Below, one piece after another: positions 8,844 through 16,637 of a DNA stretch of 64,000 nt. The stretch's first letter is position 1. The number at the start of each line of letters is the position of its first letter. Source of the DNA: Gordonia rhizosphera NBRC 16068 (GTDB lineage Bacteria; Actinomycetota; Actinomycetes; Mycobacteriales; Mycobacteriaceae); NCBI RefSeq assembly GCF_000298195.1, contig NZ_BAHC01000118.1:39971-103970 (forward strand), given 5' to 3'. A program made the position numbers and the translations under genes. The notes under the pieces were generated by a model. The model was not told where the DNA came from. It did not search any database and saw only the letters and a list, made by a program, of their open reading frames with translations.

Positions 8844-9542
8844 CTATTCGGCGCCGGCGTCGAGTACCGCGTAGACGGCCGCGCGGACGGGCCCGTCGAC
8901 ATCGAAGAGTTCCTCTGCGCGCTGCGGCTCGCGCATGAGCCCGCGCAGGATCAGGGCCACATACGATTGAGCGACCGCGTCGTTGGAGACCGGCCCGTCG
9001 GGAGCGAACCAGGTCCACATCCACTGTGTGCCACCGAAGATCTGCAGGGCCCAGATGGCGGCGGGACCGTCATGGAACAGCCCCGCGTCGACCCCTGACT
9101 GGAGTACCCGTTTGATGAGGTCGAGGTACTCGTCGCGCAAGTCCTTGGAGTGCCGCATCGATTCGGCGTCGTTGAAGCGGATGATCTCCCGTTGGAACGC
9201 GACTGTCTCGGTCCGGCCGTAGGTCTGATACATCGAAAAGGCCCAGACAAGACCGGCCATCTGCTGGTCGGGTGATGGCAGGCTGTCGACGATGGCGTGC
9301 GCTTCGGCGAGTCGCCGCTCCATGTACTGCTCGTGCGCGTCCGCGAACAGCTTCTCCTTCGTCCCGAAATGGTGGACGATGGTTCCTTTGCTGATACCCA
9401 GCTCGTCGGCGATGGCACCGAAATTCGTACCGTCGTATCCGAGTTCGGCGACGCGGCGAGTGAAGGCATTGCGGATCTCGTCACGGCTGCTGCGCCGACC
9501 CTTGGCAGCTGGGCGTTTGCGGGCCGATGTTGCCTGAGTCAC
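8844..9542 (-). CDS. TetR-family regulator, probable controller of the lipid regulon
   Basis: This is a 232-residue TetR protein. The HTH at about 20-65 contains YDGTNFGAIADELGISKG and TIVHHFGTKEKLF, followed by an all-helical ligand domain. The start is a GTG at 9542 with GGGAGG 7 bases upstream. A copy of the shared palindrome, with one degenerate half, lies 65 bases upstream (9607-9624), consistent with autoregulation. Better copies precede the hydrolase, three CoA ligases, the thiolase-like gene and the P450 unit. As the only TetR gene inside this island, it is the natural candidate to bind them, with a CoA thioester as likely inducer by analogy with KstR-type regulators. The palindrome differs from the KstR and KstR2 motifs I know. 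Confidence 0.88.
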   Translation of the reverse strand: MTQATSARKRPAAKGRRSSRDEIRNAFTRRVAELGYDGTNFGAIADELGISKGTIVHHFGTKEKLFADAHEQYMERRLAEAHAIVDSLPSPDQQMAGLVWAFSMYQTYGRTETVAFQREIIRFNDAESMRHSKDLRDEYLDLIKRVLQSGVDAGLFHDGPAAIWALQIFGGTQWMWTWFAPDGPVSNDAVAQSYVALILRGLMREPQRAEELFDVDGPVRAAVYAVLDAGAE

Positions 9543-9606
9543 GTTCAGCCTCCCTTCTGGGCATACGGCACCGGCGGGCGCCGTAGCTCGACACTACCGC
9601 CAGCAC

Positions 9607-9624
9607 TGACCGTACGTACGTGTG
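9607..9624. promoter_or_regulatory. Predicted TetR operator, copy 3 (degenerate, tetR promoter)
   Basis: TGACCGTACGTACGTGTG keeps the left half and centre of the palindrome but loses the right half (GTACGTGT instead of GTACGGTT). A weaker site is plausible for autoregulation. Confidence 0.55.
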
Positions 9625-9640
9625 AGTGCAGTGTCGACAC

Positions 9641-10036
9641 TCAGTCGTCTCGGGTCACTGCAAAGGCGGGTACGGGTTCACCGTCGTCGAACGCCATGAT
9701 CCGCAACACGACGGCCGTGCCCTGGGCCGGGCGGGCTCCGTCCGGGTCGGCGAGGATCTGCCCGGCGATCCAGGGTCCTTCGTCGAGTTCGACGAGTCCG
9801 AGGACCCGCTCGCCCTCCACGGCCCGGTGGTCGACGATCGTGCACACGATGCGCCCCTTCCCGCTTGACTCCACAGGTGTCATCGCGTCGCTTCCGCACT
9901 CGGCACACAGCGACGCCGAGGTGGGGCGCGCCCAGTGTCCGCACACCTCACAGCGCGGCAACTCGAGACGTCCCGCCGTCAGCGCGTCGAAATACCATTG
10001 CGAGTCTTCCGAGGCGACGGCTCCGCGTCGTGTCAT
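9641..10036 (-). CDS. DUF35 OB-fold / zinc-ribbon acyl-CoA-binding protein
   Basis: This 131-residue protein carries a four-cysteine zinc ribbon (CEVCGHWARP and LCAECGSDA, about 29-50) followed by an OB-fold with GLVELDEGPWIAGQIL. DUF35 proteins pair with thiolase-like enzymes; in steroid side-chain degradation ChsH2's DUF35 domain binds Ltp2. The ATG at 10036 lies 1 base after the stop of the thiolase-like gene, with GGGAGAAATGAG as ribosome site inside that gene, so the two are translated together. This makes a protein complex of the two very likely. A longer in-frame start at 10102 falls inside the thiolase gene and is rejected. Confidence 0.87.
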   Translation of the reverse strand: MTRRGAVASEDSQWYFDALTAGRLELPRCEVCGHWARPTSASLCAECGSDAMTPVESSGKGRIVCTIVDHRAVEGERVLGLVELDEGPWIAGQILADPDGARPAQGTAVVLRIMAFDDGEPVPAFAVTRDD

Positions 10037-10037
10037 C

Positions 10038-11210
10038 TCATTTCTCCCAACCTTGTTCGGGTGCACCGAGCACGACGGTTCCGTGGTGATCCAGCAGTCC
10101 ACCGTTTCCGCTGACGATCGCGGTGGCGTACCGGTCCACCTGCCGTACCCCTGCCACGCCGCGGAGCTGGTCGATCGCCTCCATGAGCGGCGTCATCCCC
10201 CACAGGTAATACGACGACAGTTGTCCGCCACCGGTATTGGTCGGCAGCGCGCCACCCGGTGCGAGGGCGCCACTGGCCGCCAGCGCGCCCGCCTCCCCCT
10301 TGTCGCAGAAGCCGTAGTCCTCGAGGGTGACCAACATCGTGTAGGTGTAGCAGTCATAGATTTCCCGGACGTCGATGTCGCCGGGCTTCAAACCCGCCAT
10401 GGCCAGCGCGGCCGGACCCGCCTGTGCCGCACCGGTGACGAGACCGAAGTCCGACCCGCGTTCCCATGAATAGCCCGGATGCGACTGTGCCCAACCGGCG
10501 ATCGCGACCGACGGCCGCGGAGTGTCGGCCGCGCGCTCCGGGGTGGTGATAACGATGGCCGCCCCGCCGTTGCTCACCAGGCAGCAGTCGAACAGGTGCA
10601 GGGGCTCCACGATCCAACGCGATGAATGGTAGTCCTCCAGCGTCATCGGCGTGCGCATCGTCGCCACCGGGTTGTCGACCGCCCACGCCCGTTGACTCAC
10701 CGCGACGGCACCGAACTGGTCCTGCGTGACTCCGTAGGTGGACATGTACCGGCTGGCGGCCAACGCATACCGATGGTTGACGCTCGTGAAGCCCGATGCC
10801 GTCTCGGCGCTGCGGAAGCCGGTGGCCGTCGACGACGACTTGCGGTATGCCGCGCCTGTGTCGCCGGCGGGCTTGAGCGGGTCGTCGGCGAAGACGCACA
10901 CCACCACCTCAGCCTCACCCGACAACACCGCGTTCGCCGCCTGTGACACCATGAGTGCGGCCGACGCACCGAACGCGTTCACCTCGGCGAGCATGCGCAG
11001 GTCCCGCAGGTTAAGCGCCTTGGCCAGGCCCAGGTTGAGGTCGGTGCCACCCCGTGCGTTGATGAGCAGTCCGTCTACGTCGCCGAGCGTCATCCCGGCG
11101 TCGGCAACCGCTCGCCTCACGGCGTCGGCGGCGAACTCCCGGGCCGTGCGCCCGTAGACCTTCCCCACCTCGGTCAGGCCGGCGCCTACGATCATGGCTT
11201 GTCGGCTCAT
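10038..11210 (-). CDS. Thiolase-like (SCP-x / Ltp2 type) enzyme lacking the nucleophilic Cys
   Basis: This is a 390-residue thiolase-superfamily protein. The position of the acylated cysteine reads EVNAFGASAALM, so the usual Cys before the Gly is Phe. The C-terminal block is GNGGLLDHHGTVVLG. The tyrosine-rich segment YDCYTYTMLVTLEDYGF and GGGQLSSYYLWG are retained. Loss of the Cys and a DUF35 partner match Ltp2-type retro-aldolases, which split beta-hydroxyacyl-CoAs without thiolysis. ATG 11210 follows AGGAGG. A perfect operator lies 42 bases upstream in the region shared with the divergent CoA ligase. Function as a C-C lyase on a branched acyl-CoA is inference; a non-catalytic lipid-transfer role is the alternative. 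Confidence 0.82.
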   Translation of the reverse strand: MSRQAMIVGAGLTEVGKVYGRTAREFAADAVRRAVADAGMTLGDVDGLLINARGGTDLNLGLAKALNLRDLRMLAEVNAFGASAALMVSQAANAVLSGEAEVVVCVFADDPLKPAGDTGAAYRKSSSTATGFRSAETASGFTSVNHRYALAASRYMSTYGVTQDQFGAVAVSQRAWAVDNPVATMRTPMTLEDYHSSRWIVEPLHLFDCCLVSNGGAAIVITTPERAADTPRPSVAIAGWAQSHPGYSWERGSDFGLVTGAAQAGPAALAMAGLKPGDIDVREIYDCYTYTMLVTLEDYGFCDKGEAGALAASGALAPGGALPTNTGGGQLSSYYLWGMTPLMEAIDQLRGVAGVRQVDRYATAIVSGNGGLLDHHGTVVLGAPEQGWEK

Positions 11211-11251
11211 CCGCCGCACCTCCTCGTTTCTATCGCCGACCACCCTACCAC

Positions 11252-11269
11252 TGACCGTACGTACGGTCT
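11252..11269. promoter_or_regulatory. Predicted TetR operator, copy 4 (best match)
   Basis: GACCGTACGTACGGTC is a perfect 16-bp palindrome at 11253-11268, in the 96-bp divergent region between the thiolase-like gene and the CoA ligase at 11307. One site could serve both promoters. Confidence 0.8.
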
Positions 11270-11306
11270 ACACTCGGTTGAACACCACCGAGTGGGAGGA
11301 CAGAAA

Positions 11307-12923
11307 ATGAAGAGCACGATGCAGGACGTGGCACTGAACGTGTCCGGTCTGTTCGAGCATGGCCGCGCGGTCCATCCGAACAGCAGGATCGTCCACTACG
11401 ACGACGATGTCGTGACCGAGTGCACGTTCGCGGAGTTCGGCGACGACGTGGTGCGGCTGGCAAACGGCCTGCGCGACATCGGTCTCGGTGAGGGTGACGT
11501 GGTGGCCACTCTGTGCTGGAACAACCCCGCTCACCTGGCCGCCTATTTGGCCGTGCCCTCGATGGGCGCCGTGCTGCACACGCTCAACCTCCGACTCCAT
11601 CCCGATCAGCTGGCTTACATCGTCGAGCACGCCGGCGATCGCGCCATCATCGTCGACGAGACGCTGATCCCGACGCTGGCATTGATCATCGACCGACTCA
11701 CCGTCGAGCACGTGATCGTTGTCGGTGATGCAGAACTCGCCGCTCCGCCGTCGATCGCAGTGCACCGCTATGCCGACCTGCTCGCCGGCGCGGCGACCAC
11801 GATCGACTGGCCTGTCGTACCCGAGAACGACGCTGCCGCACTATGTTACACGAGCGGAACAACTGGCAACCCCAAGGGCGTCGCCTACAGCCACCGCTCG
11901 ATCTACGTGCACACCCTGCAGATCTCCACCGGCAGCGCCTTCGGGTTCAGCGATGCCGACCGGGTGTTCCCCATCGTGCCGATGTTCCACGCGAATGCCT
12001 GGGGCTGGCCGCACGCCGCCTGGGTCGCCGGATCCGACATCGTGCTCGGCGACCGGCACCTCGGTGTCGATCACCTCGCGCGCGTCATCACCACGCTACG
12101 GCCGACGGCGACGGCCGCGGTCCCGACCCTGTGGACCGGACTGGACACCTATGCTCGGGAGAACGACGTGGATTACTCCAGCCTGCGGCTGGCGGTGTCC
12201 GGCGGGTCGCCGCTGTCGACGGCGCTGGTCAAGCGGCTCGCCGACCACGACGTCACCCTCACCCAGGGCTGGGGCATGACCGAGACCAGTCCCCTGCTGA
12301 CCTTCAGCCGCCCGGAACCCGACACCGCACCGGAAGACCGCATCGTGAAGCAGGCCATGACGGGACACATCGTCCCCGGCGTGTCCGCGCGGATCGTCGG
12401 CGAGAACGGCGCCGAACTACCCTGGGACGGTGAGTCCGTCGGTGAGATCCAGCTGCGCGGCGCGACGATCACGGGCGCCTACGTCGGCGGTGACGGCGCC
12501 GACGCCTTCGACGAGGGGTGGCTGCGCACCGGGGACCTCGGCGCCATCTCCCCCGGCGGCTGGCTCTCGATCAAGGACCGCCTCAAGGACGGCATCAAGA
12601 GCGGCGGCGAGTGGATCTCGACCGTCGAACTGGAGGCCGCGCTCGCCGATCACCCCGATGTCGCCGAGGTCGCGGTCTTCGGTGTCCCCGACGAGAAGTG
12701 GGAGGAGCGACCGCTGGTGTGCATCGTGGTCAAGGAGGGCGCGCAGATCGGGGCAGCGGACCTCACCGAGCACCTGCGGGACCGTGTCGCACGCTGGTGG
12801 GTGCCCGAGCGGTGGGCCTTCGTCGCCGAGATCCCGAAGACGACGGTCGGCAAGCTCGACAAGCGGACGCTGCGTGGCCGATACGACACTGATCAGCTCG
12901 ACGTGGTGACGCCCGTGCGCTGA
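11307..12923 (+). CDS. Acyl-CoA ligase, AlkK-like (medium/long chain)
   Basis: This 538-residue ANL enzyme has the P-loop CYTSGTTGNPKGVAYSHRS, then QGWGMTETSP, WLRTGDLGAI, KDRLKDGIKSGGEWIS and TTVGKLDKRTLR. The IKSGGEWIS variant is typical of AlkK-type fatty acyl-CoA ligases from alkane degradation. The ATG at 11307 has GGGAGGA 6 bases upstream. The gene diverges from the thiolase/DUF35 pair across the best operator copy. It differs clearly from the two 528-residue ligases of the island, so the cluster covers at least two ligase specificities. Confidence 0.9.
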   Translation: MKSTMQDVALNVSGLFEHGRAVHPNSRIVHYDDDVVTECTFAEFGDDVVRLANGLRDIGLGEGDVVATLCWNNPAHLAAYLAVPSMGAVLHTLNLRLHPDQLAYIVEHAGDRAIIVDETLIPTLALIIDRLTVEHVIVVGDAELAAPPSIAVHRYADLLAGAATTIDWPVVPENDAAALCYTSGTTGNPKGVAYSHRSIYVHTLQISTGSAFGFSDADRVFPIVPMFHANAWGWPHAAWVAGSDIVLGDRHLGVDHLARVITTLRPTATAAVPTLWTGLDTYARENDVDYSSLRLAVSGGSPLSTALVKRLADHDVTLTQGWGMTETSPLLTFSRPEPDTAPEDRIVKQAMTGHIVPGVSARIVGENGAELPWDGESVGEIQLRGATITGAYVGGDGADAFDEGWLRTGDLGAISPGGWLSIKDRLKDGIKSGGEWISTVELEAALADHPDVAEVAVFGVPDEKWEERPLVCIVVKEGAQIGAADLTEHLRDRVARWWVPERWAFVAEIPKTTVGKLDKRTLRGRYDTDQLDVVTPVR

Positions 12924-12930
12924 GCACCGA

Positions 12931-12982
12931 AACACGACAGGGCCGCCACGGCTTGACGGCCGGGGCGGCCCTGTGCGGTGTC
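12931..12982. repeat. 52-bp imperfect direct repeat, left copy
   Basis: Aligned without gaps to 13927-13978, 42 of 52 bases match by hand count. The two copies bracket the AT-rich insert. Confidence 0.6.
12937..12974 (+). terminator. Strong GC hairpin after the CoA ligase
   Basis: ACAGGGCCGCC pairs perfectly with GGCGGCCCTGT across 16 bases, 13 bases after the stop. There is no T run. It lies within a 52-bp unit repeated imperfectly at 13927-13978. Confidence 0.65.
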
Positions 12983-13291
12983 TGCCGCCTCCGTCGTGGT
13001 GAGCCATAAACGTGAAATAATCGGCAATTTCTCTGGCGGAAATGTAGCCTCCAGAACGCCGATCGGATATGACTTCTAGTTGCGCAATGAACATAACTGA
13101 CTGGACACAAGATCATTCAGGACTCTACCTGTACCAATTGTCAGAATGATCCGTAAATGTCGGAATAGTCTGATCGTGGAAATTGATAAATGTTTTCATC
13201 CGACTCCGAATAACTGCTCTCGCGAAGTAATATTCAAAGTTGCCACTATCCCCCAATTACGTTTCCCTCGATCGAGGAGTCGCAGCAGCCA
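12983..13291. other. AT-rich gene-free stretch
   Basis: About 300 bases with no supportable gene on either strand. Base composition is visibly lower in GC than the flanks, with runs such as AATTGATAAATGTTTTC. It probably carries the promoter of the small gene at 13292; no clear -35/-10 pair could be chosen. Composition suggests acquired DNA. Confidence 0.6.
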
Positions 13292-13766
13292 ATGACCCTC
13301 CCAGCGCCCCAACAGCCCACCGCACCATCACCCGGCCAACCGAAACGACGTCGCTGGCCATGGGTACTCAGCATGGTTGCCGCATTGATATTTGGTTTGG
13401 CTATGGGGGTCCGCTGGGAATGGCGACTCAAAGACGTCATCTGCCGCTCCTGTGACGACAACCGTGACGGCCACAGCCTCGGCGCCTGCTGTGACCGAAA
13501 CCGAGACTGTGACTACGTCCCCGCCGCCGCCCGGTCCCGAGACAACGTTCTCGGACGGAACGTGGGTCGTAGGAACGGACATTCGAGCAGGGACTTATCA
13601 CACGGAGGGCGGTGATGGTTGTTACTGGGAGAGGGAATCGTCAACCAGTGGGTCCGCGGACGATATCATTGCAAACGACAACGCTACCGGACCAGCAACG
13701 GTTACGATCGAATCATCTGATGCCGCTTTCAAGTCTCAGAACTGCGGGACTTGGACGTTGCGATAA
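13292..13766 (+). pseudogene. Frameshifted small membrane-anchored protein
   Basis: The first frame gives a Pro-rich N-terminus (MTLPAPQQPTAPSPGQPKRR) and one membrane helix (WPWVLSMVAALIFGLAMG). It then runs into nonsense at a run of five G (13405-13409). Removing one G joins it to the second frame: a Thr/Pro-rich linker, then a C-terminal domain with FSDGTWVVGTDIRAGTYHTE, CYWERESS and a final NCGTWTLR. That domain is common at the end of small exported actinobacterial proteins of unknown role. The intact product would be about 157 residues. Either the gene is broken, the G run varies, or the sequence has a one-base error. Codon use is as AT-rich as the surrounding insert. Confidence 0.72.
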
Positions 13767-13926
13767 TGAACATGCGGACAATTCAAGTTGTCGGAGTCAC
13801 GCACCACGATTCACCGCCCCGGCGGAAATACGATCCGGAGTCTTTATTGACCACATTACCCAAGTCCAAATGATCACGCGTTTGTCGAGGTGATGGCACC
13901 CTACCCTTTTGGGCCCTCGGAACTCA

Positions 13927-13978
13927 AACACGAAAGGGCCGTCCCGGTCTGACGACCGGGGCAGTCCCGCGCGGTGTC
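13927..13978. repeat. 52-bp imperfect direct repeat, right copy, with hairpin
   Basis: This copy includes CCCGGTC pairing with GACCGGG around TGAC and lies just past the aldehyde dehydrogenase stop. It is likely the terminator for that gene and is related to the copy at 12931-12982. Confidence 0.6.
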
Positions 13979-13986
13979 GTTTCGGC

Positions 13987-15468
13987 CTACTTCCGCGGTG
14001 GCCGAAGGTAGATCGACTGGCTCACCCGATAGACGCCGAGACCTTCCGGCCCCAGCTCGCGCCCCAGCCCGGAGGCCTTCACCCCACCGAACGGGGCCCC
14101 GATGTCGAGGCTGAAGAAGTTGATCCCGACAGCACCGGTCTCGATGGTGCGGGCGAGGTCCAGTGCGCGCTCCTCATCGCGGGTCCAGATCGTGCCGCCG
14201 AGTCCGTAGTCGGAGTCGTTGGCGATCGAGATCGCCTCCTCGACGGTGTCGTAGCCGATGACGCACAACACGGGTGCGAAGAGCTCCTGACGCGCGATGG
14301 CGAAGGTGTTGTCGAGGTCGGTGAGCACGGTTGGGGCCAGGTAGTTGCCGTCGGGCAGGCCGTCGGGCACCTCTCCACCGGTGGCAACCCGGGCGCCGGC
14401 CGCGGTGGCCTCGGCGATTGCCGCCATGACTCGGTCGCGCTGTGTCCGCGAGATCAGCGGCCCGACCCGGGTGGCAGCATCGAACGGATCCCCGATGGGC
14501 ATCGACCCCACCATCGACACGATGGCGTCGACGGCTTCCTGATAGCGGCTGTTGGGCACCAGGATCCGCGTCGACGAATAGCACGTCTGTCCCGCGTTCA
14601 GCAGGCTCGCCGACGCCAGGCCGCGGGCCATCGACGTCATGTCCGCATCGTCGAGCACGATCGCCGCACTCTTTCCGCCGAGTTCGAGCGTCACCGGACG
14701 CAGCAGACGACCACACACCTCACCGATCTCACGGCCGGCAGCTGTCGAACCGGTGAAGGCAACCTTGTCGACTCCGGGGTGGGCGACCAGGTGACGACCG
14801 ATCTCGACGTCGCCCGGAATGACGCTGAGGACTCCGGCGGGCAAGCCCGCTGCGTGGGCCGCGTCGGCGAGCAGCAACGCATCCAGGGGTGTTTCCGGTG
14901 CCGGCTTCATCACCACCGGACAACCGGCGGCCAACGCCGGCGCGAGCTTGAACATCGCCAAGGACTGCGGAAAGTTCCACGGCACGATCGCGGCGACCAC
15001 CCCGATCGGAGCGTGGCGCACGACGGTGCTGCCCGGCCGTCCGACCGCGGGGCGGCGGGTCTCGAGGTCCTCATCGAGGATGAGATCGGCGTAGTAGCGC
15101 AAGATCTCGACCGGTCCGTGGCCTTCAGCAGGGACCGACAACGTGATGGGCATACCGTTCTGCGCCGTCACGAGTGTGGCGATGTCGGCTGCGCGGGCGC
15201 TCAATTCGTCGGCCAGGCGATGCAGCACGGCCGACCGCTCGGCGGCGGCCAAACCCGCCCAGCCGGTGAGCGCCGTGCGGGCAGCCGCGACGGCGGCGTC
15301 GACGTCGTCGGTGTTGCTCACGCCCACAGACCCGACGGGTTGACCGGTCGCGGGCGACAGGACCGGCCGCGATCCGGCGCCACCGGTGCGCCAGGCACCC
15401 GCGACGTAGATCTGGTCGCGCTCGGTGATTGACGGTGACAGCGCCGCAGGCGCGGAAGTGGTGGACAC
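13987..15468 (-). CDS. NAD(P)+-dependent aldehyde dehydrogenase
   Basis: This is a full-length 493-residue ALDH-superfamily enzyme. Catalytic and cofactor motifs are PWNFPQ (oxyanion Asn), FTGSTAAGREIG, the general-base Glu in TLELGGKSA and the nucleophilic Cys in NAGQTCYSSTR. The start is a GTG at 15468 with TGGAG just upstream. It is the third gene of the P450-ADH-ALDH unit, 28 bases after the alcohol dehydrogenase, and would turn the aldehyde into the acid used by the CoA ligases. Exact substrate unknown. Confidence 0.92.
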   Translation of the reverse strand: MSTTSAPAALSPSITERDQIYVAGAWRTGGAGSRPVLSPATGQPVGSVGVSNTDDVDAAVAAARTALTGWAGLAAAERSAVLHRLADELSARAADIATLVTAQNGMPITLSVPAEGHGPVEILRYYADLILDEDLETRRPAVGRPGSTVVRHAPIGVVAAIVPWNFPQSLAMFKLAPALAAGCPVVMKPAPETPLDALLLADAAHAAGLPAGVLSVIPGDVEIGRHLVAHPGVDKVAFTGSTAAGREIGEVCGRLLRPVTLELGGKSAAIVLDDADMTSMARGLASASLLNAGQTCYSSTRILVPNSRYQEAVDAIVSMVGSMPIGDPFDAATRVGPLISRTQRDRVMAAIAEATAAGARVATGGEVPDGLPDGNYLAPTVLTDLDNTFAIARQELFAPVLCVIGYDTVEEAISIANDSDYGLGGTIWTRDEERALDLARTIETGAVGINFFSLDIGAPFGGVKASGLGRELGPEGLGVYRVSQSIYLRPPRK

Positions 15469-15496
15469 GATTACTCCAGTCAGATGATGGTGGCAG

Positions 15497-16597
15497 TCAG
15501 ATGACGTTGGGGAGGATGACGGGTTTGACGACCGTGCCGGCCCGCAGGTCGGCTTCGGCCCGGTTGATCTCCGAGAGCGGGTACGTGGTGATCAGATCAT
15601 CGATCGGAAAGTTCCCGTCCCGCCACAGGGTGACGAGTTCGGGAATGAACTCCCCGGGGACGGCACCACCTTCGATGATGCCGAGAAGGGTTTTGCTGGG
15701 GCCGAGGGCACCGGCAGGAATCGCGAGATCACGGTCGACGGTGCCGACCATCCCGACGCGACCGCCCGGACGTACGGCTCCGATGGCCGCTTCGATCACC
15801 GCAGCACTGCCGGTGGTGTCGATGATCGCGTCGACCCCACCGCGCACCGTCGAGCGGATGGCTTTGTCGAAGGCCACCGCTGACGAGTCAAATACCATTG
15901 TCGCCCCGAGCTTCTCGGCTACTGCGAGACGTTTCTCGTTGCGATCGACGGCGATGATCTCCGCGCAGTCGGCCGCGCGGGCCGCCATGACCGCGGCAAG
16001 CCCGACAGCTCCCACGCCGATCACAGCAATTGTCGAACCGGCGGACGCTCGCAGGGCTCGCAGCACCGCACCCGCACCGGTCTGGAAACCGCAGCCCATC
16101 GGAGCGAGCAGTTGCAGCGGCAAATCCTTGGCGACGCGAACCACATTCGCCGCCGACACGACGGTATGGGTGGCGAACGACGACTGACCGAACCAGCTCG
16201 ACGCGACCGGGTGGCCCGCCTCGTCGGTCATCGGGCCGTCGGAATCCGCGTCGCGTCCGGTCATGTTGAGTGCGAAGAATCGAAAGCAGTTGAAGGGCTC
16301 GCCGGCAAGGCAGGTCCGGCACTCCCCGCAGGATGCGTAGGAGATGAGGACGTGATCGCCAACCTGCACGCCGGTCACGTCGTCGCCGACGGCGGTGACG
16401 ACGCCGGCGCCCTCGTGGCCGAGCACGATCGGCGGCTGTGCGAGGAAACCCGCACGACGCGGCAACATGTCGGTATGGCACACGCCGGTCGCGGCGATCT
16501 CGACGAGAACCTCGCCGCGGCCCGGAGCCCGCAGTTCCAACGTCTCGATTCGCAACGGTGCGCTGGAATCGCGTAGTACGGCAGCGTGAATGTGCAT
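15497..16597 (-). CDS. Zinc-dependent alcohol dehydrogenase (MDR family)
   Basis: This 366-residue medium-chain dehydrogenase keeps the catalytic zinc ligands (GVCHTD and LGHEGAG) and the four structural-zinc cysteines (CGECRTCLAGEPFNC). It has the NAD-binding turn VIGVGAVGLAAV. Layout is that of aryl/allylic alcohol dehydrogenases. ATG 16597 has GGGGGAG upstream. It lies 40 bases after the P450 fusion and 28 before the ALDH, fitting the second step (alcohol to aldehyde) after hydroxylation. Confidence 0.92.
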   Translation of the reverse strand: MHIHAAVLRDSSAPLRIETLELRAPGRGEVLVEIAATGVCHTDMLPRRAGFLAQPPIVLGHEGAGVVTAVGDDVTGVQVGDHVLISYASCGECRTCLAGEPFNCFRFFALNMTGRDADSDGPMTDEAGHPVASSWFGQSSFATHTVVSAANVVRVAKDLPLQLLAPMGCGFQTGAGAVLRALRASAGSTIAVIGVGAVGLAAVMAARAADCAEIIAVDRNEKRLAVAEKLGATMVFDSSAVAFDKAIRSTVRGGVDAIIDTTGSAAVIEAAIGAVRPGGRVGMVGTVDRDLAIPAGALGPSKTLLGIIEGGAVPGEFIPELVTLWRDGNFPIDDLITTYPLSEINRAEADLRAGTVVKPVILPNVI

Positions 16598-16637
16598 GAA
16601 TTACTCCCCCTCGAGCCCGATGGTCAACGATCGGTGA

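Noticed and set aside
12983..13926. Insertion sequence in the AT-rich segment
   Set aside because: No transposase, inverted terminal repeats or short target duplication could be seen.
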